From assembly GCF_040110915.1 (NCBI RefSeq), contig NZ_CP157793.1:4485001-4549000 (forward strand): a stretch of DNA of 64,000 nucleotides, given 5' to 3'. Position numbers and translations under genes: made by a program. The stretch comes from Stappia sp. (lineage in GTDB: Bacteria > Pseudomonadota > Alphaproteobacteria > Rhizobiales > Stappiaceae). How positions within the stretch are numbered: the stretch's first letter is position 1; the number at the start of each line of letters is the position of its first letter. The notes below the pieces were generated by a model. The model was not told the origin of the DNA. It saw only the letters and a program-made list of their open reading frames with translations, and did no database searches. Positions 28,820-36,492 of the stretch are shown piece after piece.

Positions 28820-28842
28820 GGCCGCCGGCACCGCCGGCGGCC
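28820..28842 (+). terminator. Hairpin between the imelysin and di-heme genes
   Basis: GGCCGCCGG-CACCG-CCGGCGGCC is a perfect 9-bp stem with a 5-base loop, 20 bp after the imelysin stop. There is no U-tract, so it probably attenuates or protects the upstream message, allowing more imelysin than cytochrome. Confidence 0.6.
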
Positions 28843-28939
28843 GACACGACGCGGGACGGGAACCGGCTTGGGGTGTCCGCCCCGCACTCGAAAGGCAAGT
28901 GGCGCGGTTGGAGGGACGCGCGGCACGGGACCGCAGCAG

Positions 28940-30502
28940 ATGAAGAACTCGCGTTTTACAGCACGCGCCGGGGGAAGTCCGGTGGCGTCCTGTCTTGTCA
29001 CCCTGGCCTGGGGGCTGTCTGTCGCCTTGGCGGGCATCGGCCCGGCGCAGGCGATGGACCTGTCGCATCGCGATGATCTCACGCCCGCCGACCGGGAAAA
29101 GGTTGCCGGCGTCCTCAGCCACCCCGACGATCCGGGCACGGTCGAGGCTTTCGAGATCATGGCGGGCGGCGCGGCGACCTCGCGCAAGAAGCTGAACACG
29201 ACCGCCTTCTCCTTTCCCTCCGCCAATCTGTCCTTCGAGGAGCAGCGCGACTTTCTCTTAGGCAACGGCCTGTTCGAGAAGTTCTGGGTCTCCTCTCCGG
29301 CCTCGACGCAGGCCTCCGACGGGCTCGGGCCGCTGTTCAACGCCCGCTCCTGCCAGGGTTGCCACCTGCGCGACGGGCGCGGCCATCCGCCGCGCGCCGG
29401 CGAAGAACCCGTGGCGCTCTTCCTGCGCCTGTCGGTGCCGCCGGAAACGGAGGCGGAACGCACGATGCTGGACGAGGGGCGCGCGCTGGTGCTCCCGGAG
29501 CCGACCTATGGCACGCAGTTCCAGACCTTTGCCGTGCAGGGCCTTCCCGCCGAGGGGCGCCTGCGCGTCTCCTACGCGGAAAAGCCCGTGACGCTCGCCG
29601 ACGGCACGGAAGTGTCGCTGCGCGTGCCGACCTATGAGATGACCGATCTCGGCTATGGGCCGATGCGTCCCGACGTGATGGTCTCGCCGCGTGTTGCGCC
29701 GCAGATGATCGGTCTCGGCCTGCTGGAGGCGATCCACCCGGGCGACATCCTGGCGCGCGCCGATCCGGAGGATGCCGACGGCGACGGCATTTCCGGGCGG
29801 GCGAGCCTTCGCCGCGACGCGCAAACCGGCGAATGGGTGCTCGGGCGTTTCGGCTGGAAGGCGTCGGAGCCGACCGTGCGCTCGCAATCGGCGGGGGCCT
29901 TCGCCGGCGACATCGGCATTTCCTCGCCCGACGTGCCAAAACCCTTCGGCGATTGCATGCCGGCCCAGACCGCCTGTTTCGATCTGCCGACCGGCGAGCA
30001 GGCGCATCTGGGCGAGAGCGAAGCGCCGGACCCGGTGATGGCGCTCGTTGACTTCTATTCGCGCAATCTCGCCGTGCCCGCCCGGCGCGACGTGGACGCG
30101 CCGGAGGTTCTCACCGGCAAGGCGCTCTTTTCCGATCTCGGCTGTGCGAGCTGCCACACGCCGAAATATGTGACCTCGCGCAAGGCCGCGCAGCCGGGCC
30201 ACCGCTTCCAGTTGATCTGGCCCTATACGGACCTGCTGCTGCACGACATGGGGGAGGGGCTGGCGGACCACCGCCCGGCCGGCTCCGCGTCGGGGCGCGA
30301 GTGGCGCACACCGCCGCTGTGGGGCATCGGCCTGACGGAACTCGTCAGCGGGCAGGAGAGCTATCTCCATGACGGGCGGGCGCGCACGCTCGAGGAGGCG
30401 ATCCTGTGGCACGGCGGCGAGGGGCAGGCCGCCCGTGACGGCTATGCGGCGCTGGAAAAGGCCGATCGCGACGCCTTGATCCGCTTCCTGAAATCGCTGT
30501 AA
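28940..30502 (+). CDS. Di-heme cytochrome-type thiol oxidoreductase (DHOR, COG3488/DUF1111)
   Basis: A 520-residue periplasmic protein with two covalent heme c sites, CQGCH at 138-142 and CASCH at 402-406. The N-terminus carries a signal segment (LVTLAWGLSVALAGIGPAQA). Between the hemes are the conserved blocks PRVAPQMIGLGLLEAIHPGD, DADGDGISGRAS (calcium-loop-like) and VLGRFGWKASEPTVRSQSAG; the C-terminus has RTPPLWGIGLTE and YLHDGRARTLEEAILWHGGE, which recall MauG/peroxidase-type proteins. The start is placed at ATG 28940 because the signal begins there; the Shine-Dalgarno is weak. Redox partner of the neighbouring imelysins by context. Confidence 0.9.
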   Translation: MKNSRFTARAGGSPVASCLVTLAWGLSVALAGIGPAQAMDLSHRDDLTPADREKVAGVLSHPDDPGTVEAFEIMAGGAATSRKKLNTTAFSFPSANLSFEEQRDFLLGNGLFEKFWVSSPASTQASDGLGPLFNARSCQGCHLRDGRGHPPRAGEEPVALFLRLSVPPETEAERTMLDEGRALVLPEPTYGTQFQTFAVQGLPAEGRLRVSYAEKPVTLADGTEVSLRVPTYEMTDLGYGPMRPDVMVSPRVAPQMIGLGLLEAIHPGDILARADPEDADGDGISGRASLRRDAQTGEWVLGRFGWKASEPTVRSQSAGAFAGDIGISSPDVPKPFGDCMPAQTACFDLPTGEQAHLGESEAPDPVMALVDFYSRNLAVPARRDVDAPEVLTGKALFSDLGCASCHTPKYVTSRKAAQPGHRFQLIWPYTDLLLHDMGEGLADHRPAGSASGREWRTPPLWGIGLTELVSGQESYLHDGRARTLEEAILWHGGEGQAARDGYAALEKADRDALIRFLKSL

Positions 30503-30564
30503 CCCGTCGCGTCGGCGACGTCGGTCGAGAGATGCCGACCATCAGACAGAGGAAGGCTTTCGAG

Positions 30565-31722
30565 ATGATCCGTGCCCCAAAACGTCGCCGGCCCGCGCTG
30601 GCGCCCGTGCTGACCGGACTTGTGCGGACCGGACTCGTGCTGGCCGGGATGGCGCTTGCCACGGGTCCCGGCGCGGCGCGCGCGCAGACCGCGTCCGAGA
30701 CGGCAAGGCCCGATTACGCGGCGCTGATCCCGGCGCTGGTGCGCGAGGTCGCCGTGCCGGCCACCGAGGCGCTGGAGGCGCGCCTGCGCGACTTGCGCGG
30801 GCGCATCGATGATGTCTGCGCTGCCGAGGCCGGCGAGGCGGCCCGCGACGCCTTTCGGGACGCCTTTGCCGGGGCGGTCGCCGCGCAAGGCCGCCTGGCC
30901 GTCCTGCGCTTCGGCGCGCTTGCCGAGGATACCCGGCTGGAGCGCCTCGCCTTCGTGCCCGACCGGCGCAACGTGGTGTGGCGTCAGGTGACCCGGCTCA
31001 CCGCCAGCCGCGATCCCGGTGCCACCGATCCCGACGTGCTGCGCGACAAGAGCGTCGCTCTGCAGGGCCTGACGGCGCTGGAATGGATCGCCTTCGGCGG
31101 CGATGGCGAGGTGCGGCTCGCGGCGGAGGCCGACGACGGCTTCGCCTGTGCCTATGCCCGCGCGCTGGGGGCGCGCCTGAGCGATCTCGCGTTGGAAATC
31201 CGCACCGCCTATGAAACGCCGACCGGCCAGACCGCGCAGCTTCTCGCGCCGGGACCGGACAACGCGCTCGCGCAAACCGAGAAGGCGGCCGCCGGCTTCG
31301 CCTTCAACCAGCTGACGACGAGCCTGTCGCTGATGGCCGATCAGGTGCTGACGCCGGTCCTGGAGCCGGGCCCGGCCGAGGCGCGCGCCGCGCGCGCGCC
31401 CTTTGCCCGCTCCCATCTCGCCGCCCGGCATCTTGCGGCCTCGATCGACGGCTTCGCCGAGGCGCTCCGCCGTGCAGGCTACACCAGGGCGGCGCCCGAC
31501 CTGGCGTGGATGGACAACACGCTCGCCTTCGAGGCGAAGAACGCGGGCCGGGCGCTCGCGGCTTTGCCGGCCGATCTCGCGGTGGCGTTGGCGGATGAGG
31601 ACGACCGTCAGCGTCTCATCTATGTCCGTGCCATCCTGACCGGGCTTCAGTCGATGGTCGGCGGGCAACTGGCCGGGGCGCTGGACTTCGAGGGGGGCTT
31701 CAATGCGCTCGACGGCGACTGA
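30565..31722 (+). CDS. Second imelysin-family periplasmic protein (COG3489 type)
   Basis: A 385-residue exported protein. The signal is a basic stretch followed by LVLAGMALATGPGAARAQT. The body is Ala/Leu-rich helical with DVCAAEAGEAARDAFRDAF, RRNVVWRQVTRL, LQGLTALEWIAFGG and a closing ILTGLQSMVGGQLAGAL. At the place of the GxHxxE motif it reads G168-L-T-A-L-E173, so the histidine of the partner imelysin is missing. ATG 30565 is preferred to ATG 30532 because GAGGAAGG lies eight bases before it. It overlaps the next gene by 20 bp. Confidence 0.88.
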   Translation: MIRAPKRRRPALAPVLTGLVRTGLVLAGMALATGPGAARAQTASETARPDYAALIPALVREVAVPATEALEARLRDLRGRIDDVCAAEAGEAARDAFRDAFAGAVAAQGRLAVLRFGALAEDTRLERLAFVPDRRNVVWRQVTRLTASRDPGATDPDVLRDKSVALQGLTALEWIAFGGDGEVRLAAEADDGFACAYARALGARLSDLALEIRTAYETPTGQTAQLLAPGPDNALAQTEKAAAGFAFNQLTTSLSLMADQVLTPVLEPGPAEARAARAPFARSHLAARHLAASIDGFAEALRRAGYTRAAPDLAWMDNTLAFEAKNAGRALAALPADLAVALADEDDRQRLIYVRAILTGLQSMVGGQLAGALDFEGGFNALDGD

Positions 31723-32872
31723 GCGCGCCCTCGACCGGCGGCAGGTGCTCACCGGCGCGGCGGCCACGGCCCTGGCGCTTGTGCTGCCCGGCGCGGCGCG
31801 CGGCCAGGCGGGGGCGGGGCCGTCGTTGCAGGACGATCCGCTGTTCGTCGCCGCGCGCCGGCAGGCGGACGGATCGCATGCGGTGGTCGTCACCGGGCTC
31901 GACGGTCTGGACCGTCAGGTCATTCCCTTGCCCGCGCGCGGGCATGACGTCGCCCAATGTCCGGTGAGCGGGCGCTGTCTTGCCTTCGCCCGCCGTCCGG
32001 GCACCTTCGCGGTCCTGTTCGATCCGGCCGGCCGCCGGCCGCCTGAGACCATCCAGGCGGTCGCGGGGCGGCATTTCTACGGTCACGGCGCCTTCTCGCC
32101 CGACGGGCGGCTCGCCTATGCGACGGAAAACGATTACGCCGCGGCGCGCGGCGTGATCGGCGTCTATGATGTCTCCGGGGAAACGGTCCGGCGCATCGGC
32201 GAGTTCGACAGCGGCGGCACGGGACCGCACGATCTCCTGCCGATGCCGGACGGGCGTCGGCTGGTGGTGGCCAATGGCGGGATCGAGACCCATCCCGAGC
32301 GCGGCCGGGAGAAACTCAACATCGCGACGATGCGCCCCAATGTGAGCCTGATCGACCGGGAGAGCGGCGAGATCGTCGCCCGCGTCGAGGCCCCGGCGGT
32401 GCTGCACAAGCTGTCGCTGCGCCACATGGCGGTGACGGACGCGGGGCGCGTGTGGATCGGCGGGCAGCACCAGGGCGGCGCGGAGGAGACGCCGCCGCTC
32501 ATGGCCTCCTTCGATGCGACCCGCGAGCGGCTGACATTTCACGACGTGCCGGCGGATTTGTCGGGCCGGCTCGCCAATTACGTCGGATCGGTTTCGGCGA
32601 GCCATGACGGCACGGTGATCGCCGCTTCCTGTCCGCGCGCCGGCCGGGTGCTGTATTTTGCCGGGGGCGACGGGCGATTCCTGGGCAGCCAGCAGCGTGC
32701 CGACGCCTGTGGCGTCGCGCCGCTCGACCGAACCGGCTTTCTGCTTTCCGACGGATCCGGCGCGCTGCTGGAGAGCACGGGGCCGCAGACGCGGCCGCTG
32801 CTCGTCGCGGCCCGGCCGGGGGTCGCCTGGGACAACCATCTGGTCGCCGTGCGCCCCGTGACGGACGGCTGA
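31703..32872 (+). CDS. DUF1513 (COG3490) periplasmic beta-propeller-like protein
   Basis: A 389-residue product, last of the iron-linked cassette. The N-terminus has a twin-arginine-like signal (DRRQVLTGAAATALALVLPG). The body carries the DUF1513 blocks HFYGHGAFSPDGRLAYATEN, GGTGPHDLLPMPDGRRLVVA followed by NGGIETHP, LSLRHMAVTDAGRVWIGGQH and FLLSDGSGAL, arranged like blades of a seven-bladed propeller. ATG 31703 follows AGGGGGG and lies inside the end of the previous gene, so the two are coupled. The biochemical role is unknown. Confidence 0.88.
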   Translation: MRSTATERALDRRQVLTGAAATALALVLPGAARGQAGAGPSLQDDPLFVAARRQADGSHAVVVTGLDGLDRQVIPLPARGHDVAQCPVSGRCLAFARRPGTFAVLFDPAGRRPPETIQAVAGRHFYGHGAFSPDGRLAYATENDYAAARGVIGVYDVSGETVRRIGEFDSGGTGPHDLLPMPDGRRLVVANGGIETHPERGREKLNIATMRPNVSLIDRESGEIVARVEAPAVLHKLSLRHMAVTDAGRVWIGGQHQGGAEETPPLMASFDATRERLTFHDVPADLSGRLANYVGSVSASHDGTVIAASCPRAGRVLYFAGGDGRFLGSQQRADACGVAPLDRTGFLLSDGSGALLESTGPQTRPLLVAARPGVAWDNHLVAVRPVTDG

Positions 32873-32920
32873 CGGCGCCGGGCAGCGGGGCGGGGCGAGG
32901 TCTTCCGGCCCTGGCGCGTC

Positions 32921-33445
32921 CTAGCCGATGTCGGCGAAGTCGATCTCGGCCATCAGGTCGCCGGCGAGATCCTCCAGCGTCTCGGCCAGCGCGCGCGTGT
33001 CGAGGTCGACCGGCAGCACGACGTCCAGTTCGGCGCGGAACATGCGTTCGCCGCTCATGGAGCCGGCGAAGACCTCCGTCTCCAGATGGGTGATGCTGAC
33101 CTGGCGCTCGGCCAGGGCCGCCGACAGGGCATGCACGATGCCGGCGTGATCCTGACAGACGATGGAGATGCGCGCGTGCTGGCCGTGCGATTCCCGCGCC
33201 GTGTCGCTGCGCCGCAAGGTGGTATGGATGCCGTCCGCCTCCAGCGCCCGCAGGCCGGCTTCCAGCGCGTCCGCCCTGTCGCTCGGCGCCTCGATGCGCA
33301 CGATGCCGGCGAACTCGCCGGCGAGCCGCGCCATCGAGCTTTCGATCCAGTTGCCGTCATGGGCGGCGATGACATCCGCCAGCCGCTGGACGAGCCCCGG
33401 CCGGTCGTCGGCGATCACGGTGGCGACAAGAGAGGTGGTGGACAT
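32921..33445 (-). CDS. Double-ACT-domain protein (GcvR-like)
   Basis: A 174-residue cytoplasmic protein built of two ACT domains: residues 5-75 (VATVIADDRPGLVQRLADVI, NWIESSMARLAGEFAGIVRI) and 92-170 (RISIVCQDHAGIVHALSAAL, VSITHLETEVF). This layout is that of the glycine-cleavage regulator GcvR and its many relatives, which bind amino acids. It has no DNA-binding domain. ATG 33445 follows GGGGGAAG. It stands on the minus strand, converging on the iron cassette; no gcv genes are nearby, so a specific role is not claimed. Confidence 0.85.
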   Translation of the reverse strand: MSTTSLVATVIADDRPGLVQRLADVIAAHDGNWIESSMARLAGEFAGIVRIEAPSDRADALEAGLRALEADGIHTTLRRSDTARESHGQHARISIVCQDHAGIVHALSAALAERQVSITHLETEVFAGSMSGERMFRAELDVVLPVDLDTRALAETLEDLAGDLMAEIDFADIG

Positions 33446-33518
33446 GATGCGCTTCCCCCGTGTGTGCTTTTGGCGCGTGTGATTTTGCAGGGAAGACTAG
33501 ATCATGCGGTCCGGCGCG

Positions 33519-34040
33519 TCACGCCGGCGTGCGGCCTCCGGGCGCGCGGGTACGGCGACCGCGCAGGACCCGCGCGGCGATGCGCCCGAGCCTGCCCCAG
33601 ACCCTGAGCGGCAGCCGCGCGACGGCTGGCACCGGATCGTGGCAGAAGGCGACCTTGCGGACATACTCCGGCACATCCCACTCGAACCACGTGCCGGCGG
33701 GAAACCACGCCGCGTCGCCCGCGACCAGATGCCGCGTCCGGCCGTCGGGACCGGTGACATTCACCGCGCCGTCCAGAATGTGGACCGCCTCGTCGCCGCC
33801 GAAATACCAGTGGAAACGTCCGCGCGTGCAGTCCCACACCGACAGCGTGGCGCGGCCGTCTGCGGCGTGTGCGATCTGCGCCGCGCGCGCCTGCGGCGCG
33901 CCCTCCAGGATCCAATCGGGATCGATCGGGGCCGGTGCCAGGGGCAGCGTGGTCGGGACCGCATGGGCAAGACCCGGCAGGGCGACGGCGGAAGGAGCCG
34001 CCGCGGTCCGCATGATCGGGGTGGTGTCCTGAAGTGCCAT
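33519..34040 (-). CDS. Cupin-domain protein (DUF861-like)
   Basis: A 173-residue protein with a single small cupin barrel at about 60-140: GRFHWYFGGDEAVHILDGAV, GPDGRTRHLVAGDAAWFPAG and TWFEWDVPEYVRKVAFCHDP. This is the pattern of the DUF861/cupin_3 group, which includes (S)-ureidoglycine aminohydrolase-like folds, but the substrate is unknown. Few classical metal-binding histidines are seen. ATG 34040 is chosen from the position of the conserved domain and a GGAGGG 11 bases upstream; the frame runs open to 34562. It is divergent from the cobalamin locus. Confidence 0.8.
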   Translation of the reverse strand: MALQDTTPIMRTAAAPSAVALPGLAHAVPTTLPLAPAPIDPDWILEGAPQARAAQIAHAADGRATLSVWDCTRGRFHWYFGGDEAVHILDGAVNVTGPDGRTRHLVAGDAAWFPAGTWFEWDVPEYVRKVAFCHDPVPAVARLPLRVWGRLGRIAARVLRGRRTRAPGGRTPA

Positions 34041-34155
34041 CGACCGTCTGTCCCTCCACGGTTGCAGGATGCTGCCGCACAATGGCACGGCAAGCGTGAA
34101 CAGGCGGTTGCCGTGCGCGGGCGTGGGCCGGACTGACCGGTGTCGCAATTCGACC

Positions 34156-34184
34156 TTGATGCGCCGGCTGCCCTCCACTAGCGT
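34156..34184 (+). promoter_or_regulatory. Probable sigma70-type promoter of the cobalamin operon
   Basis: TTGATG (34156-34161), 17-bp spacer, TAGCGT (34179-34184). Transcription would start near 34191, just ahead of the riboswitch-like leader. Two methyltransferase genes further down have promoters of the same layout. Confidence 0.5.
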
Positions 34185-34185
34185 G

Positions 34186-34420
34186 CGGCTTCGGGATTCA
34201 TCCTGAAGAGACGGCGTCCCTTGAGGGACTGAAAGCGAATCCGGTGGCGACCGACCCAACCCGGGGGTCCAGTCCGGAGCTGTCGGAACGGCTCGATCGC
34301 GCGCGGCGTCCCCGGTGGGGCGCCATGGGTGCTCGTGCGTTCGACCGGTTTCTCTCCCTCGACATGGCGTTGCCTTGTTCACGCGGTCGCGCGTCCCGTT
34401 CCTGCGGGCGCCTGCGGCAC
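34186..34420 (+). promoter_or_regulatory. Degenerate cobalamin riboswitch-like leader
   Basis: The leader of the cbiX-cobHLIJM operon holds CTGAAAGCGAATCCGGTGGCG (34229-34249 region) followed after a CG-rich arm by GTCCGGAGCTG (34272-34282). In alphaproteobacterial B12 riboswitches the core reads GAAnCGGGAATCCGGTGCGA, variable arm, CCGGAGCTG, so the order and spacing fit. The usual CCCCCGCAACTGT after the core is not present (TCGGAACGG is found instead). It may be a variant or decayed aptamer. Confidence 0.45.
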
Positions 34421-34442
34421 GGCTTTGGTCGGGGAGACGGAT

Positions 34443-34709
34443 ATGATGCGGCACAAGACGGCACGCCATGCGCTGTCGGCACTCCTGGCGGCGACGGCGA
34501 TGACGCCGGCGACCGCGCAGGCTCACCTCGGGCATGTGGGGGAACTCGCCGGACACTCGCATTGGGTCGGGGTCGCCGCGGTCGCGGCCGCCGCCGCCCT
34601 GGCCGCGGGGCTCGCCATCGCCGGACGGCGCAAGGGCGAAAAGAGCGCCGATGCGGAGGCCGACGCGGCGGACAAGGCCGGCGATCCGGCCGAAGAAGGG
34701 GCGGCGTGA
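34443..34709 (+). CDS. Small His-motif membrane protein at the head of the cobalamin operon (DUF6732-like)
   Basis: An 88-residue protein: signal-like N-terminus (ALSALLAATAMTPATAQA), then AHLGHVGELAGHSHWVG with four histidines, one transmembrane helix (AAVAAAAALAAGLAIAG) and an acidic tail. The histidines at the start of the mature part could bind a metal, so a cobalt-handling role is an attractive guess; from memory similar proteins (DUF6732) precede cobalamin genes in other alphaproteobacteria. ATG 34443 follows GGGGAG by six bases. Its TGA overlaps the cbiX start as TGATG. Confidence 0.75.
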   Translation: MMRHKTARHALSALLAATAMTPATAQAHLGHVGELAGHSHWVGVAAVAAAAALAAGLAIAGRRKGEKSADAEADAADKAGDPAEEGAA

Positions 34710-35833
34710 TGGCGGATCTTGTCGGAGAAACGCCGGCGGGCGAAAAGCTCGGCCTGATGATCTGCGGCCACGGCAGCCGCAATCGCGGTGCGGTGCAGGA
34801 ATTCGCGCAGCTCGCCGAAGGCCTGCGCAGCCGCTTTCCCGGCTGGCCGGTCGAATACGGCTACCTGGAGTTTGCCAATCCGGTGATCAAGGACGGCCTC
34901 GACAAATTGCGCGAGGCCGGATGCACCCGCATCCTCGCCGTTCCGGGCATGCTCTTTGCCGCCGGTCACGCCAAGAACGATATTCCGTCGGTGCTCAACA
35001 CCTATCAGGCGCAGAACCCGGGCGTGACCATCGACTACGGTCGCGAGCTCGCCGTCGATCCGCGCATGATCCGCGCGGCCGGGGCGCGCATCCAGGAGGC
35101 GCTGGACGCCGCCGAAAGCGACGTGCCGCTGCATGAAACGCTGCTGATGGTCGTCGGACGCGGCGCCTCGGACCCGGACGCCAATTCCAACGTCGCCAAG
35201 ATCACCCGCATGCTGTGGGAGGGCTTCGGCTTCGGTTGGGCGGAGACCTGCTATTCTGGCGTGACCTTTCCGCTGGTGGAGCCCGGGCTCGAGCATGCCG
35301 CACGGCTCGGCTACAAGCGCATCGTCGTCTTCCCGTACTTTCTGTTTTCCGGGGTCCTGGTCTCGCGGATCTACAACCGCACCGACGAGGTGGCAGAGCG
35401 CCATCCCGACATCGAGTTCCTCAAGGCCGGCTATCTGAACGACCACCCGCAGGTGATCGACACGATGGCCGACCGTGTGCAGGAGATCCTGCAGGGCGCC
35501 AACCTGATGAACTGCCAGATGTGCAAGTACCGCGAACAGGTGCTCGGATTCGAGGCGGACGTCGGGCGGCCGCAGGAAAGCCATCACCACCATGTCGAGG
35601 GGCTGGGCCCGGAGGCCGAATGCCAGCTTTGCGATGTGACCTGCACCGGCGCCTGCGAGAAGGAGCCGCGCGGGCATCATCACCACCACCATCACGGGCA
35701 TGGCCACGATCATGATCACGACCACGGGCACGCGCATGGCCACGACCATGCCCACGATCACGACCATCACCATCCGCCCTATCCCCATGCGGATCACCCG
35801 CTCGGGCCGAAATCCATGAGGCGGGAGGGGTGA
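34709..35833 (+). CDS. cbiX: Sirohydrochlorin cobaltochelatase with Fe-S-type and His-rich tail
   Basis: Inserts cobalt into sirohydrochlorin, the entry to the early-cobalt route. The 374-residue product has two chelatase halves: LMICGHGSRNRGAVQEFAQL with VPGMLFAAGHAKNDIP (metal-site His), and LLMVVGRGASDPDANSNVAK with FPYFLFSGVLVSRI. After about 285 come the cysteine groups NCQMCKY and CQLCDVTCTGAC, as in long CbiX proteins with an Fe-S centre, and then a run of about 25 histidines (about 323-360, mostly HDHD/HGHG repeats) that may store cobalt. The start overlaps the previous stop (TGATG) and the end overlaps cobH (GTGA). Confidence 0.95.
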   Translation: MADLVGETPAGEKLGLMICGHGSRNRGAVQEFAQLAEGLRSRFPGWPVEYGYLEFANPVIKDGLDKLREAGCTRILAVPGMLFAAGHAKNDIPSVLNTYQAQNPGVTIDYGRELAVDPRMIRAAGARIQEALDAAESDVPLHETLLMVVGRGASDPDANSNVAKITRMLWEGFGFGWAETCYSGVTFPLVEPGLEHAARLGYKRIVVFPYFLFSGVLVSRIYNRTDEVAERHPDIEFLKAGYLNDHPQVIDTMADRVQEILQGANLMNCQMCKYREQVLGFEADVGRPQESHHHHVEGLGPEAECQLCDVTCTGACEKEPRGHHHHHHHGHGHDHDHDHGHAHGHDHAHDHDHHHPPYPHADHPLGPKSMRREG

Positions 35834-36492
35834 TCGCGGACGGGCCGCCGCGCTACGATTACGAACGCGACCCGGCGGCGATCTATCGCCAGTCCTTCGC
35901 CATCGTACGCGGCGAGGCCGATCTGGACGCCGTGCCGGCCGCCTTGCATCCGGCGGCGATCCGCCTCATCCATGCCTGCGGCATGCCGGAGGTGATCGCC
36001 GACCTCGCCTGGACCGGCGACATCGCCGAGCGTACGGGCGCGGCCCTGCGCGCCGGCGCCCCGGTCCTCACGGATGTGCGCATGGTGGCGGAAGGCATCA
36101 TCGCCGACCGTCTGCCGGCGCGAAACCGGGTGATCTGCACACTGGGCGATCCGCGCGTCCCTGGCCTTGCCCGGGAACTTGGCACCACGCGTTCGGCGGC
36201 GGCGGTCGATCTGTGGCGCGACGATCTCGACGGGGCCGTCGTCGTCGTCGGCAATGCGCCGACGGCGCTGTTTCATCTGCTGGAGCGCATTGGCGCGGGG
36301 TTTCCCCGCCCCGCCGCGATCCTCGGCTTTCCCGTCGGTTTCGTCGGCGCGGCGGAATCCAAGGACGCGCTTCTCGCCAATCCCTTCGCCATTCCCTGTC
36401 TTGTCCTGCGCGGCCGGCGCGGCGGCTCCGCAATGGCCGCGGCCGCGCTCAACGCGCTGGCCGGCGGCGTGCCGGAGGAGGCGCGCCCGTGA
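35830..36492 (+). CDS. cobH: Precorrin-8X / cobalt-precorrin-8 methylmutase
   Basis: Moves the methyl group from C-11 to C-12, giving (hydrogeno or cobalt) byrinate. The 220-residue product shows YERDPAAIYRQSFAIVRGEA, the catalytic-His segment AAIRLIHACGMPEVIADLAW, APVLTDVRMVAEGI and the C-terminal PAAILGFPVGFVGAAESKDA. It starts with GTG inside the cbiX stop and ends in a GTGA overlap with cobL. Since CbiX, CbiG and CbiD are present here, the enzyme works as CbiC on the cobalt form by inference. Confidence 0.95.
   Translation: MIADGPPRYDYERDPAAIYRQSFAIVRGEADLDAVPAALHPAAIRLIHACGMPEVIADLAWTGDIAERTGAALRAGAPVLTDVRMVAEGIIADRLPARNRVICTLGDPRVPGLARELGTTRSAAAVDLWRDDLDGAVVVVGNAPTALFHLLERIGAGFPRPAAILGFPVGFVGAAESKDALLANPFAIPCLVLRGRRGGSAMAAAALNALAGGVPEEARP

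Larger units (their letters stand above)
34041..34442. other. Intergenic leader between the cupin gene and the cobalamin locus
   Basis: These 402 bp contain the promoter and riboswitch-like leader described separately, plus the 5' flank of the minus-strand cupin gene. Several frames stay open by chance but none has a convincing start or family match. Confidence 0.6.
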
